The notes under the pieces are model-generated. The model saw nothing but the letters and a program-made list of their open reading frames with translations. It did no database searches and was not told where the DNA came from. Below are positions 18,580-28,164 of a stretch of 64,000 bases of DNA, in pieces (positions within the stretch are counted from its first letter, which is position 1; each line of letters starts with the position of its first letter). Position numbers and translations under genes: made by a program. Source of the stretch: Lachnospira sp. (GTDB lineage Bacteria; Bacillota; Clostridia; Lachnospirales; Lachnospiraceae); assembly GCA_017621205.1 (NCBI GenBank), contig JAGATQ010000022.1:62001-126000 (forward strand), read 5' to 3'.

Positions 18580-21378
18580 TTATTTTTTATTCTTAGCGGT
18601 CATGGTATCCGTTGTATCTTTCTTTGTGGCTGCTGCCTTGGCTGTCGCATTACTTGCCTTCGTAGCTGTACTGCTCTTCTTCGTGGTCAATGCCTTGGTT
18701 GTTGCACTGCTTGCCTTTGTAGTTGTGCCGCTCTTCTTTGCGGTTGCTCCCTTGGCTGTCGAACTGTCTGCCTTTGCAGCCGTACTACTCTTCTTTGCGG
18801 CTGTTGCCTTGGATGCCGTACTGCTTGCCTTTGTCGCTGTGCCACTCTTCTTTGCGGCTGTTGTCTTGGCTGTTGCACTGTCTGCCTTCGCAGCTGTGCC
18901 ACTCTTCTTTGCGGTCGCTGTCTTGGCTGTCGTACTGCTTGCCTTTGTCGCTGTACTGCTCTTCTTTGCAACTGTTGTCTTGGCTGTTGCACTGTCTACC
19001 TTCGCAGCTGTGCCATTCTTCTTTGCGGTTGCTCCCTTGGCTGTCGTACTACTCTTCTTTGCCGGAGTCGTCTTCGTCGTTTTACTACTCTTGGCAGCTC
19101 CCTTCTTAGCTGTTGCCTTCTTGGCTGCTCTCTTCGCTTTTTCTTCTGCCAACTGCTCTGGTGTCTTAGGATATTTATGCGTATATTCAAATACTACACA
19201 GCTCATTGGCGGTACCTTCACCGGAATAGAATATGGCTGATTATCCCACTCTGTCATGGCCGCCTTCACATTACCATTGAGCCACTCACCATTACCACCA
19301 AATTCTACCGCATTGCTATTAAGTATCTCCTTGTATGTTCCAGCATTAGGTACACCAACACGATAACCCTCTCCCCATACAACCGGCGTGAAATTACATA
19401 CAAATATTAAAGATTTCTTACCATCAGCGGATCTTCTCATAAATGTAATAATTGATTTCTCGTTGTCGTCACAGTTTATCCACTGGAATCCATCTGTATA
19501 ATCTGTCGCATATAATGCTTTATAATCCTTTTCTAAATGGAGAAGTGCTTTTACCCAGTTATGCATACCCCGATGCTTCGGATCATCCAGCAGATACCAG
19601 TCTAAGCTGCGTTCCTCGCTCCACTCTCTGACCTGTCCAAAATCCTGCCCCATAAACAAAAGCTTCTTACCCGGATGACCGAACATGAATCCGTAGGATG
19701 CACGAAGACCCATAAATTTCATATCAGTTTCACCCGGTTGTTTGTTGAGCATGGAACACTTGCCATGTACCACCTCATCATGGGACAACACAAGAATATA
19801 TCGCTCTGCATGATGATAAGCCATTGCAAAGGTTAATTTATTATGCACACCCTTCCTGAAAAGCGGATCCTTAGAAACGTATTCAAGGAAATCATTCATC
19901 CACCCCATGTTCCATTTATAGGTAAACCCAAGTCCATCATCCTCCGGTCTTGAAGTAACCTTAGGCCATGCTGTAGACTCCTCCGCAATAATCATTGTTC
20001 CCGGCTGGCGGCGTTCCACAATAGAATTTAAATGCTTTAAAAACTCCACTGCTTCTAAATTCTCATTACCTCCATATTTGTTAGCAACCCACTGACCATC
20101 CTGCTTACCATAATCCAGATATAGCATGGATGCCACTGCATCTGTACGAAGCCCATCCACATGGAACTTCTCTAACCAGAAAAGTGCACTGCCAATCAGA
20201 AAATTCATAATTTCTGTTTTGCCATAATTGAAAATATATGTTCCCCAATCTGGATGCTCTCCCAGACGAGAATCTGGATGTTCATATACCGCCTCTCCAT
20301 CAAAGCGTCCCATAGCAAAGGCATCCCTTGGGAAATGTGCTGGCACCCAATCCAAAATGACACTGATACCATGTGTATGCATATAATCCACAAAATACAT
20401 GAAATCCTGCGGCGTTCCAAACCGAGAGGTTGGTGCAAAATACCCTGTTACCTGATATCCCCACGAACCATCAAAGGGATGCTCTGATATCCCCATCAAT
20501 TCCACATGGGTATAACCCATATATTCGCAATATTCTGCCAAATCATGAGCAATGTCACGATAATTCATGAACTTATCCTGATTTTCCCCTGCTCTCTTCC
20601 ATGAGCCGATATGCACCTCATAAATGTTCATTGGCTGGCTATAGGTATCTGTCTTTTCACGCTTCTTCATCCAAGTATTGTCTGACCACTCGTAGCTACT
20701 AATATCAGCAACAACAGATGCATTCTCTGGACGCAGCTGGAATTCATTGCCATAAGGGTCAGACTTTAATAACAACTTTCCATCCTTGGTCATAATCTCA
20801 TATTTGTAGATTGCTCCCGGACCAATCTGCGGAATAAATATCTCAAAAATTCCCATGTCATCCCTGCGTCTCATCGGATAAACACGACCATCCCACATAT
20901 TCATATCACCAACAACACTGACTCGCTTGGCATGTGGTGCCCATACAGCAAAATAGGTTCCGGAAACACCCTCTAATTTCATCGGATGTGCCCCGAGCTT
21001 CTCGTAAATCTGATAATGAATTCCATTACCAAACATATAGCAGTCATCCGGCGTAATATAAGACGGAAAACTATATGGGTCTTCACTGGTCATGGTACTA
21101 CCATCATCAAAATACTTGGTAATCATGTATCTTCTATTTTGCTTTTCTTTCACATAAACAGAAAAAACTCCCATCTCATGAATCTTTTCCATCTCACGAT
21201 CTTTTTTCTCGCCCTCAATCCGAACTGTCATACCACAGGCACTAGGGTGATATGCCGTAATCACATACCCTCCCTCAACCTCATGAACACCCAGCATTCC
21301 CTGAGGAAATGACTCATATCCACTAACAATCCGGTTAATCATATCATAGTCAATAAATTTCTGAATGTGCTGTTCCAT
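18580..21378 (-). CDS. glgB: 1,4-alpha-glucan (glycogen) branching enzyme with a lysine/alanine-rich histone-H1-like tail
   Basis: 932 residues. The first ~737 form a complete GlgB: N-terminal CBM48-like domain, then a GH13 barrel with nucleophile Asp in GLRTDAVASML (413), acid/base Glu in IIAEESTAW (466), and HDEV (533-536). It introduces alpha-1,6 branches into glycogen. The last ~195 residues are almost only Lys, Ala, Thr and Ser, including seven tandem 19-residue units of the AKKSGTAAKADSATAKTTA type. Such tails occur in AlgP and histone-H1-like DNA-binding proteins, not normally on GlgB. No frame break separates the parts. AAAGGTGG precedes the ATG. Confidence 0.95.
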   Translation of the reverse strand: MEQHIQKFIDYDMINRIVSGYESFPQGMLGVHEVEGGYVITAYHPSACGMTVRIEGEKKDREMEKIHEMGVFSVYVKEKQNRRYMITKYFDDGSTMTSEDPYSFPSYITPDDCYMFGNGIHYQIYEKLGAHPMKLEGVSGTYFAVWAPHAKRVSVVGDMNMWDGRVYPMRRRDDMGIFEIFIPQIGPGAIYKYEIMTKDGKLLLKSDPYGNEFQLRPENASVVADISSYEWSDNTWMKKREKTDTYSQPMNIYEVHIGSWKRAGENQDKFMNYRDIAHDLAEYCEYMGYTHVELMGISEHPFDGSWGYQVTGYFAPTSRFGTPQDFMYFVDYMHTHGISVILDWVPAHFPRDAFAMGRFDGEAVYEHPDSRLGEHPDWGTYIFNYGKTEIMNFLIGSALFWLEKFHVDGLRTDAVASMLYLDYGKQDGQWVANKYGGNENLEAVEFLKHLNSIVERRQPGTMIIAEESTAWPKVTSRPEDDGLGFTYKWNMGWMNDFLEYVSKDPLFRKGVHNKLTFAMAYHHAERYILVLSHDEVVHGKCSMLNKQPGETDMKFMGLRASYGFMFGHPGKKLLFMGQDFGQVREWSEERSLDWYLLDDPKHRGMHNWVKALLHLEKDYKALYATDYTDGFQWINCDDNEKSIITFMRRSADGKKSLIFVCNFTPVVWGEGYRVGVPNAGTYKEILNSNAVEFGGNGEWLNGNVKAAMTEWDNQPYSIPVKVPPMSCVVFEYTHKYPKTPEQLAEEKAKRAAKKATAKKGAAKSSKTTKTTPAKKSSTTAKGATAKKNGTAAKVDSATAKTTVAKKSSTATKASSTTAKTATAKKSGTAAKADSATAKTTAAKKSGTATKASSTASKATAAKKSSTAAKADSSTAKGATAKKSGTTTKASSATTKALTTKKSSTATKASNATAKAAATKKDTTDTMTAKNKK
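18628..19026 (-). repeat. Tandem 57-bp coding repeats in the glgB tail
   Basis: Seven consecutive 19-codon units (133 codons) encode the AKKSGTAAKADSATAKTT-type repeat at the C-terminus of the branching enzyme. The units differ by substitution but keep length, so copy number could change by slippage without a frame loss. Confidence 0.85.
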
Positions 21379-21633
21379 TTCTGAACCACCTTTCTTCTTA
21401 ATTTATAATAGGTAATTGTAAACTCTTTCTCTTTCAATAGCCAGAATTACACTTTCAAACCATCAGAAAACCAGAAACTTTACAATTGTCGATTACTATT
21501 TTTCATCTCGACTGGCGTCTCGATGCGGGGATTCGCACAATGCCGGTTCATGCAAGCACGACCGTCGCTATGCTCATTTTTTCATAATCTTATCGCAAAA
21601 CGTTACAATAAGCAATATATTTGTTTCTTTCCA

Positions 21634-22230
21634 TCAGGATACAATTCCATACATAAATTGCTGTACTACCGCTCCTACCTCTTCATCTGTAACAGAAGCT
21701 CTCACCTCTGCTTCCCCCTTCTGATATTGCTTCTCTAAAAATGTAAATGCAAACTGATTGAGAAATCCTAAAAACCCCATTGCAAACTGCTCCTGCCGTC
21801 CATTCATGTTGCCAAGCCACTGCTTCTCCCGCTCAAACAAATTAATAATAGAACGATAAAGCTTATGCAAATAAGGTTTTACTGTAAGGTATGCTTCATT
21901 CTCTCTCGGCGAATACATTAACGAAATCATAAAAGAAAAGAAGGTATAATTCGTTGTAACAAATGATAAAAATGCCTTAGCCACATCAAACAAAACTGTT
22001 CTAACATCCGCATCACTTTCTTGAAGTGCTGGTTCAATATACTGATTAAAATTGTAAAAGCCATTCTCCAATAACGCTTCTAACAACCCATGCTTACTGC
22101 CAAAATAGTAATACAATGTCGGCTTTGTTACACCTGCCTGTTCCACAATCTCTTGTACACTAACAGCATCATATCCTTTCTGGTAAAACAAATCCAAAGA
22201 AACATCTAATATATTCTCCCGATTGTCCAT
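21634..22230 (-). CDS. TetR/AcrR family transcriptional repressor
   Basis: 198 residues. The N-terminal helix-turn-helix reads ILDVSLDLFYQKGYDAVSVQ then AGVTKPTLYYYFGSKHGLL, the TetR signature. The C-terminal ligand-binding half is helical and not diagnostic. The ATG has GAGGAGG 4 bases upstream; the in-frame TTG 15 bases earlier is less likely. A palindromic operator lies inside its own promoter (22295-22323), so it is autoregulated. No efflux pump is next to it; its other targets are unknown. Confidence 0.92.
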   Translation of the reverse strand: MDNRENILDVSLDLFYQKGYDAVSVQEIVEQAGVTKPTLYYYFGSKHGLLEALLENGFYNFNQYIEPALQESDADVRTVLFDVAKAFLSFVTTNYTFFSFMISLMYSPRENEAYLTVKPYLHKLYRSIINLFEREKQWLGNMNGRQEQFAMGFLGFLNQFAFTFLEKQYQKGEAEVRASVTDEEVGAVVQQFMYGIVS

Positions 22231-22294
22231 ACAACCTCCTCTCAAAACTGTTTCACTTGCTGCTTACCAGTATTTAGTTAAATCATTATATTTT

Positions 22295-22323
22295 ATTATA
22301 CCGAACGGTATAAAGACTGTCAA
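22295..22323 (-). promoter_or_regulatory. Consensus promoter with embedded TetR operator
   Basis: The minus strand has TTGACA, 17 bases, TATAAT: a perfect consensus. The perfect palindrome TATACCG-NN-CGGTATA (22297-22312) fills most of the spacer and overlaps the -10. Binding there would block RNA polymerase. Confidence 0.85.
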
Positions 22324-22340
22324 GAAACACTTGTTTAGAA

Positions 22341-22388
22341 AATAAAAAAGAAACTGTCATCTCACGAATTAATTCATGAGATGACAGT
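22341..22388 (-). terminator. Terminator of the 1,611-codon gene
   Basis: ACTGTCATCTCA / TGAGATGACAGT hairpin followed on the minus strand by TTTCTTTTTTATTTT. It separates the large gene from tetR. Confidence 0.85.
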
Positions 22389-22402
22389 ACACTTCCTTCT
22401 GA

Positions 22403-25400
22403 TTATTCAAAATCAAATTCTTTTAACATATTCATTCCACTGTCTTCATAATCATCTAAGAAAACAACATCTGTAAGATTATTCTGTGCTCTCTTTTCTG
22501 CCTTGGCTATTGCAGAATCCACCAATGCAAGAACATTATCGACACCGTTATGGTTTAACCCTGCAATACGGTCCTTCAATGCACGCATACCATCCTGATC
22601 TGCATCATAACCGTGCTCCTTCATATAAGCAATTGCAATATCAGCCAAATCGATATCAGATAAATCATGCAGCAGGAACAATGCATGGAACAGCGAATTC
22701 AGCTCCTTATTCTGCCCAAACATAGCCGTAACTGACATAACCTCACCTACGAGCATCAATACAATATCATTCTCCTGATTATTTACCATATCATATACTT
22801 CTAAGGCTTTATCCCTCGTTAAGTCACCAGAATGTTCAATAATCAGACAACCACCCTTCAACTTAGGCAATATCTTATTCAAGTCTGTCTTGTTAAGCAC
22901 TTTTGCTTTAATGGTTGCAACAATCTTAGTTTTACATAAACCTAATTCATGATAAGTTCTTGCAAAGTCAATCGCAACATTCGATACACTACATCCCTTT
23001 CTGGAAAGCACCACAATATTACGATAGGCACCCTTCTTCTGAATAATCTTCTCCATAGGCTTTCTAAACTGCTTTCTCACCGCAGATGACGCCACATACT
23101 TACCAATATATTTCTGGGCTATAATCGGAATTCCCTGCTCATCAAACTCCACTCCGCCAATTACCTTAGTCGGCTTCTGTTCAACTAAAGTCTCTTCTGG
23201 CTGTGCCGGCTCTTGCACCGGAGTTTCGTTAACAGGTTCTTTAACAGCTTCACCTGCCTCTGCTTCCTTCGCTGGCTCTTCTGCCGTCTCAGCTACTTTG
23301 GACGGCTCCTCAGCTACAGGTGCTTCCTCAACAGGCTGTTCTATCGGCGCCTCTGCCCCAAGTTCCATTACTTCCGGAGCTTCCTCAACCGTCTCTTCCA
23401 CTGGAGCTTCTGCTCCTAATTGAATTACTTCCGGAGCTTCCTCCGCTGTCTCTTCTATTGGGGCTTCTGCTCCTAACTGAATTACTTCTGGAGCTTCCTC
23501 CGCTGTCTCTTCTACCGGGGATTCTGCTCCTAATTGAATTACTTCCGGTTCTTCTTCAGTTGTTTCTTCTATTGGAGCTTCTGCTCCTAACTGAATTACT
23601 TCCGGTTCTTCTTCGGTTGTTTCTTCTATTGGAGCTTCCGCTCCTAACTGAATTACTTCCGGTTCTTCCTCTGCTTCTTCTATTGGAGCTTCCGCTCCTA
23701 ACTGAATTACTTCCGGTTCTTCCTCTGCTTCTTCTATTGGGGTCTCTGCTCCCAACTGAATTACTTCCGGTTCTTCCTCTGCTTCCTCTGTTGGTACTTC
23801 TACCCCAAGCTCAATTACTTCTGGCTCTTCCTCGGTTGTCTCTTCTATTGGGAATTCTGCTCCCAACTGGATTACTTCCGGTTCTTCTTCGGTTGTTTCT
23901 TCTATTGGAGCTTCTGCTCCTAACTGAATTACTTCCGGTTCTTCCTCGGTTGTCTCTTCTATTGGTGCTTCCGCGCCTAACTGAATTACTTCTGGCTCTT
24001 CCTCGACCGCCTCTTCTGTCGGGGCTTCTGCTCCTAATTGAATGACTTCCGGTTCTTCCTCGACTATCTCTTCTGCGGGGGTCTCTTCAACAGCTTCTGT
24101 CTTAGGAGCAAAATCCTCATCATGCTGTAATGATTCACCTGCAAAAGCCGCATTTTCTAAAGTAATTTCATTATGGTCTACTTCACTTAATTTGGCACCA
24201 GTCAAACCAGCTTCACTTAAGCTATCACCAGTCAAACCTGTATTCTGCAGGGTAATACCATTATCGGCTACCTTAACACCCTCACCCTCATCCTCTCTCT
24301 TAGGAGAAAGCTCGATATTCTCATTATCTTCTCTTCCCGCATGAATTTCAAGTGGTGTCTGTGCTTCCTGTTCCATTTCCACACTTGAGGCGTCCTGTTC
24401 TGGGGATTGCTCTTCTGCCTTAGCAGATTCTGACTGATTCGCATCCTCTGTCATCGCCTCTTCTGCTAACTCTGGTTCATTCACCTGCTCAGCTACAGTC
24501 TCTGGTTCTGTTGCCTGTGCAACCTCTGGCTCTGCTGATTTCTCCTCTTCCTTCACAGCATTAGGATCAATCAAAGCACCATTATCATCAATTGCCAAAC
24601 CAAGTCGTTCCAACACTTCTGGTGATATTGTCTTCCGCTTCCAATCCGGCATAGATTTAATCTTGCGCCGCTCCTGCTCATCCAGCACTTCCTGCTGTTT
24701 TCTCTTCTTCTCTTCCTTAGCAGCCCGCTCTGCTTCAACCTTAGCACGAATCGCAGCAATTGCATCATCATATTCCCGCTCTTGCTTACTCTTAACATTG
24801 TTTACAGATTGTTTCAGCTTAGCCTGTTCTTCCCTCTGCGCCTTCAGAGCCGCCTCCTCTTTCGCTCTTGCTTCAGCAGCCAGACGCTCCTGTTCCTTAC
24901 GTTCCTCTTCTTCCCGCTTGCGTCTCTCCTCTTCCTTACGCTTCTGCTCCTCTGCCGCAGCAGCAGCATCTTTCTGAGCCCGCTCTGCCGCTAATTTACG
25001 CGCCTGTTCTTCTTCTCTTGCACGCTCCTCAGCCTCCTTGGCCCTGCGTTCCTGTGCACGTTTTGCATCCTCCTCTGCCTGTAACCGGGCTGCCTCCTGT
25101 GCCTTAGCAAGCTCCTGTGCACGTTTTGCATCCTCCTCTGCTTTTTGAGCTGCTTCCGCCTCTGCACGTTTCGCATCTTCTGCTGCCTGTCGAGCTGCCT
25201 GCTGCTCTGCCTCCTGCTGAGCTGCTGCATTCATTGCCTCTTGCTCCTTTGCAGCCTTAGCCCTCGCCTTGGCAGCCGCCTCTCTCTCTGCCTGCTTCGC
25301 ATCATATTGTGCCATAAACTCTCTTTCTTCTTTGGAAAGTATCGCACCACCGGCAGCGCCACGCATTCCGCCGCCGCCCGCAAAGCTGCTGCGGTTTGGG

Positions 25401-27238
25401 CCTCCGCCATATCCACCGCCGCCGGCTCCACCTGCTAATTTTAATGATAATTTTGGTTTATTTTCATCTGCCATATCTAACGCTTCCTTCTCTAAATCAT
25501 CTTCATTAAAATCGCTATCCTCTTCTGGTATCTCAACATCTTCTTCTGACTCATCCAAATCAAGAAACTCAATACCCTCTTCCGATTCTTCCTCCGGCTC
25601 CTCCTGTTCCGTATTGGAAGCAATCTCCTCTTCAGGACTCTCCTCTTCCTCATCTAAGCCCAAATCAAGTAGTTCAATTCCGTCCTCACCATCCATATCC
25701 ATTATAAGGACATCGCCTTCATCATCTTCCTCTTCCTCAGAAGCTTCTTCCGAATCCTCCTCATTCATGGCAATAGATTGTAATAAAGAAGAAATATCAA
25801 ATTCCTCATCATCTTGCGGTTCTTCTTCCTCGATGTCCTCTTCCTCATCTAATCCTAAATCAAGCAGCTCAATATCATCATCAGAGTCCGGTTCTTCTGA
25901 AGTATCAATTGATTCCGGCTCTTGTGGCTTAACTGGTTCCGAAACCGGCTCTGGTTCTTGCGGCTTGGCTGTTTTTGAAACTGGCTCTGGCTCCTGCGGA
26001 GTATCTTTTGACACATCCGGAGCCTCCACCATCTCTTCGTCATCCTCTTCTTCTCCAACCAACTGTGCTGCCAATGCTGCCGCAGCACTATCTACATCTT
26101 CATCCTCCGCTGCTTTCTTCTTTTGTGCTTCCTCTGCCTTACGCTGCTCTGCTTTGGCTATCCGCTCCAATGCTGCCTTTATATCATCAATTTCGCCAGA
26201 GGATTCCTCCTTCTCCTGTTGTCTTGCTGCAACAGTATCTTCCTCTAAAAGCCATGGATTACCATCATTGTTCTGAGCAGTGTCCCCATCATGCAGAAGC
26301 TCCCCTTGCTCACTATCTAAAGCAGAATCGCTGTCACTGCCAATCTCAACAATCTCAACCTCAACCTCTTCATCCAAAGGATGGGCAATGGTATCCTTCA
26401 CCTTGCCAAACGCTGATGAAACGGTCGACCTTACTGTGTCCGTTATCTGTGCAGCAACACTGATTGCATTGTCATCATCGTCCTCTTCTACGATAATGGA
26501 ATCATCACCGCCTACCGAATCCCCCTCAGGTGCACCAAATAGTTCGATATAATCCTTTCTAAGCTGTTCATTCTCCTGCTGTACCGACTGATATATCTTC
26601 CCTGTCGTCTCCTGTACTTCCTGCTTTGGATAACAGTTGAATGCCTTATCTACATTAATACTGCCCATCTTAAGCGGTTTCGCCCACTTTACATAAAGAT
26701 TGGACTGGGCAAAGCTGTCCATAATCTTCTCACATTCCCGCAGACACTCCTCTTCCCTGCCTGCCTTACGATACAAAAGTGCAAGCTCAAATGCCCAGAC
26801 ATCAACATATTCTTTATCACAAATCCCTTTCAGAATTTCAATCAATTCTTCATCTGGTGCCTGCAATGCCTTCTTCACATTGTACATCACCGTCTGGCTC
26901 TCAATTCCCTCCGTTGGAGCCACTGCCGTATAAATCTTATAATACTGCTTAGCCTTCGTAAAAAAACCCATCTTCAGATACAAACGAATGAGTTCGTCGA
27001 TGATAGGACTTGATTTTGGCGCCAGAATATGTGCAGAAATCAAGGTCTTTCTAGCCTCGTCGTATTTTTTATTCTCCGCATAAACCTGTCCACACAGCCT
27101 CATAAATTGTGGGTTAAGCGATTTCTCAATATCAATCGACTTCAGTTCATTTAATGCGGTCTTAAAATCCTTCTTAGCAACTAATTCCTTGATCTTGTTC
27201 ACGCTGGCCATATTCAAGTTGGTACTCACTGTTATCAC
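22403..27238 (-). CDS. Giant TPR / coiled-coil / tandem-repeat protein with degenerate C-terminal AAA+ (SpoVK-like) domain
   Basis: 1,611 residues, no signal peptide. In order: TPR-like helices (~1-200); long Glu/Asp-rich disordered stretches; a Gly-rich patch (~600-630); an Ala/Glu/Lys/Arg coiled coil (~640-830); a pentapeptide-like patch (ITLQNTGLTGDSL); thirteen 18-19-residue acidic repeats (EEEPEVIQLGAEAPIEETT type); and a ~250-residue end that follows the CbxX/SpoVK AAA+ fold. There, Walker A is replaced by LSRKGCSVSN and Walker B by CLIIEHSGDL, so ATP hydrolysis looks lost. Function unknown; a cytoplasmic scaffold is a guess. The start is uncertain: GTG at 27236-27238, another GTG three codons on, or ATG at codon 10. 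Confidence 0.75.
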   Translation of the reverse strand: MITVSTNLNMASVNKIKELVAKKDFKTALNELKSIDIEKSLNPQFMRLCGQVYAENKKYDEARKTLISAHILAPKSSPIIDELIRLYLKMGFFTKAKQYYKIYTAVAPTEGIESQTVMYNVKKALQAPDEELIEILKGICDKEYVDVWAFELALLYRKAGREEECLRECEKIMDSFAQSNLYVKWAKPLKMGSINVDKAFNCYPKQEVQETTGKIYQSVQQENEQLRKDYIELFGAPEGDSVGGDDSIIVEEDDDDNAISVAAQITDTVRSTVSSAFGKVKDTIAHPLDEEVEVEIVEIGSDSDSALDSEQGELLHDGDTAQNNDGNPWLLEEDTVAARQQEKEESSGEIDDIKAALERIAKAEQRKAEEAQKKKAAEDEDVDSAAAALAAQLVGEEEDDEEMVEAPDVSKDTPQEPEPVSKTAKPQEPEPVSEPVKPQEPESIDTSEEPDSDDDIELLDLGLDEEEDIEEEEPQDDEEFDISSLLQSIAMNEEDSEEASEEEEDDEGDVLIMDMDGEDGIELLDLGLDEEEESPEEEIASNTEQEEPEEESEEGIEFLDLDESEEDVEIPEEDSDFNEDDLEKEALDMADENKPKLSLKLAGGAGGGGYGGGPNRSSFAGGGGMRGAAGGAILSKEEREFMAQYDAKQAEREAAAKARAKAAKEQEAMNAAAQQEAEQQAARQAAEDAKRAEAEAAQKAEEDAKRAQELAKAQEAARLQAEEDAKRAQERRAKEAEERAREEEQARKLAAERAQKDAAAAAEEQKRKEEERRKREEEERKEQERLAAEARAKEEAALKAQREEQAKLKQSVNNVKSKQEREYDDAIAAIRAKVEAERAAKEEKKRKQQEVLDEQERRKIKSMPDWKRKTISPEVLERLGLAIDDNGALIDPNAVKEEEKSAEPEVAQATEPETVAEQVNEPELAEEAMTEDANQSESAKAEEQSPEQDASSVEMEQEAQTPLEIHAGREDNENIELSPKREDEGEGVKVADNGITLQNTGLTGDSLSEAGLTGAKLSEVDHNEITLENAAFAGESLQHDEDFAPKTEAVEETPAEEIVEEEPEVIQLGAEAPTEEAVEEEPEVIQLGAEAPIEETTEEEPEVIQLGAEAPIEETTEEEPEVIQLGAEFPIEETTEEEPEVIELGVEVPTEEAEEEPEVIQLGAETPIEEAEEEPEVIQLGAEAPIEEAEEEPEVIQLGAEAPIEETTEEEPEVIQLGAEAPIEETTEEEPEVIQLGAESPVEETAEEAPEVIQLGAEAPIEETAEEAPEVIQLGAEAPVEETVEEAPEVMELGAEAPIEQPVEEAPVAEEPSKVAETAEEPAKEAEAGEAVKEPVNETPVQEPAQPEETLVEQKPTKVIGGVEFDEQGIPIIAQKYIGKYVASSAVRKQFRKPMEKIIQKKGAYRNIVVLSRKGCSVSNVAIDFARTYHELGLCKTKIVATIKAKVLNKTDLNKILPKLKGGCLIIEHSGDLTRDKALEVYDMVNNQENDIVLMLVGEVMSVTAMFGQNKELNSLFHALFLLHDLSDIDLADIAIAYMKEHGYDADQDGMRALKDRIAGLNHNGVDNVLALVDSAIAKAEKRAQNNLTDVVFLDDYEDSGMNMLKEFDFE
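23311..24060 (-). repeat. Tandem 54/57-bp coding repeats
   Basis: Thirteen tandem units coding EEEPEVIQLGAE-PIEETT-like peptides inside the large gene. Units are 18 or 19 codons and several are near identical in DNA, which points to recent expansion. Boundaries are approximate. Confidence 0.85.
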
Positions 27239-27607
27239 ACCCCGTCTTCACAAGTACTTCAAGTATTGTATTCTCTTCTATCCCCCGATATTCCCCCGCA
27301 AAAACACATATAATATTACCTTATGGCAGAGTTCTACCAACATAAGAGATATTTATTGTATTATAACAAATTTTTGTGAAAATTGCACCTACAAGATGTA
27401 GTATTTTTCATTTTTTTATTCAATATATTACGAAATCATACTCTCAGGTTGTTAAAATAAGTATCAAACAGAAAAATAAGAAAAATCTGCCTTATTTATA
27501 TACCTAATTTTAGTTAACTTTAAATCAGGTATAAACGTTTTGGCTCAAATCGATACTATCAATTATTATCTGCTAACTGACCCCGGCATTATGTTATAGG
27601 TTTGTTA

Positions 27608-28158
27608 ACTCAAAAACCGTCCTGGCACTATCGCCAGAACGGTTCTATAATCCATATCCAGTTGTTTTATTCAAACATCAGATTCTATCCAAAAATCACT
27701 CGCTTCCACACATACCATAACTCTTCAAAAAATACATTAATCATATTATAAATAACGAAAAAAATATATTATTAATGACTGATTGGCGAGCAACAAACGG
27801 GCACGACGATCTGCGGGTCTTTCACATATCTCCCATCGCTAAGGCAGAGGAGAATGTAAACCGAAATTTCTCCATGCTCTTAAAGAACTGCCTTTTAACG
27901 TCTCCCTAGGGGGATTACACACCTTGTTTTTAAGTGGCTTGGCACCCTTATCTTTCTGATGCTGTATGCTACATACATAACAAGCGGGTCTTTTACTTTA
28001 TATATAAGGCAAATGTTGTGTGGAAACCTCATCCCAAGCATACTGTGTATCACACCCTAAATTATTCCATTGTGACAACGTTACCACCTTCCTTCCCTAA
28101 TGAATGCGGAAATACTCTCCGCGGTCTAGCACACGTCTTATCGCTTCGATTCACTGAC
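27608..28158 (-). ncRNA. Candidate long noncoding RNA (about 0.55 kb), unknown class
   Basis: A gene-free 1,070-base gap contains a consensus promoter (28165-28193) and, 550 bases on, an intrinsic terminator on the same strand, with no plausible ORF between. The first ~380 bases are less AT-rich and full of stems: GCGGA / TCCGC near the 5' end; AAGGCAG...CTGCCTT enclosing GGAGAA...TTCTCC; and GTGTGATACAC. GAAAGACCCGC-like sequence occurs twice (around 27813 and 27984). The last ~170 bases before the terminator are AT-rich, so the mature RNA could be shorter. I do not recognise RNase P RNA, tmRNA, SRP RNA or a riboswitch core. ROOL, OLE or raiA RNAs have not been excluded. Confidence 0.5.
27609..27644 (-). 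terminator. Terminator of the candidate noncoding RNA
   Basis: AACCGTTCTGGC / GCCAGGACGGTT hairpin with one mismatch, followed by TTTTTGAG on the minus strand. Confidence 0.75.
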
Positions 28159-28164
28159 ATGTAT

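Noticed and set aside
18574-19410. Cys/Leu-rich 278-codon plus-strand ORF opposite glgB
   Set aside because: It is the antisense reading of the Lys/Ala/Thr repeat codons and has no independent support.
23311-24060. CRISPR array (regular ~57-bp repeats)
   Set aside because: The repeats are contiguous, in frame and coding; there are no unique spacers.
25269-26276. Ser-rich 335-codon plus-strand ORF and similar Leu/Pro-rich ORFs opposite the giant gene
   Set aside because: Antisense of Glu/Asp-rich coding repeats; composition artefacts.
28060-28110. T-box-like AAGGTGGTAACG on the minus strand
   Set aside because: It departs from AGGGTGGNACCGCG, and the downstream gene is not an amino-acid or tRNA-synthetase gene.
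27780-28160. RNase P RNA, tmRNA or SRP RNA in the 27.8-28.2 kb region
   Set aside because: The minus strand lacks the GAGGAAAGUCC block of RNase P, a tRNA-like acceptor end with a T-loop, and the SRP GGAAGGAAGCAGC tetraloop region. Only a general structured RNA call is kept.
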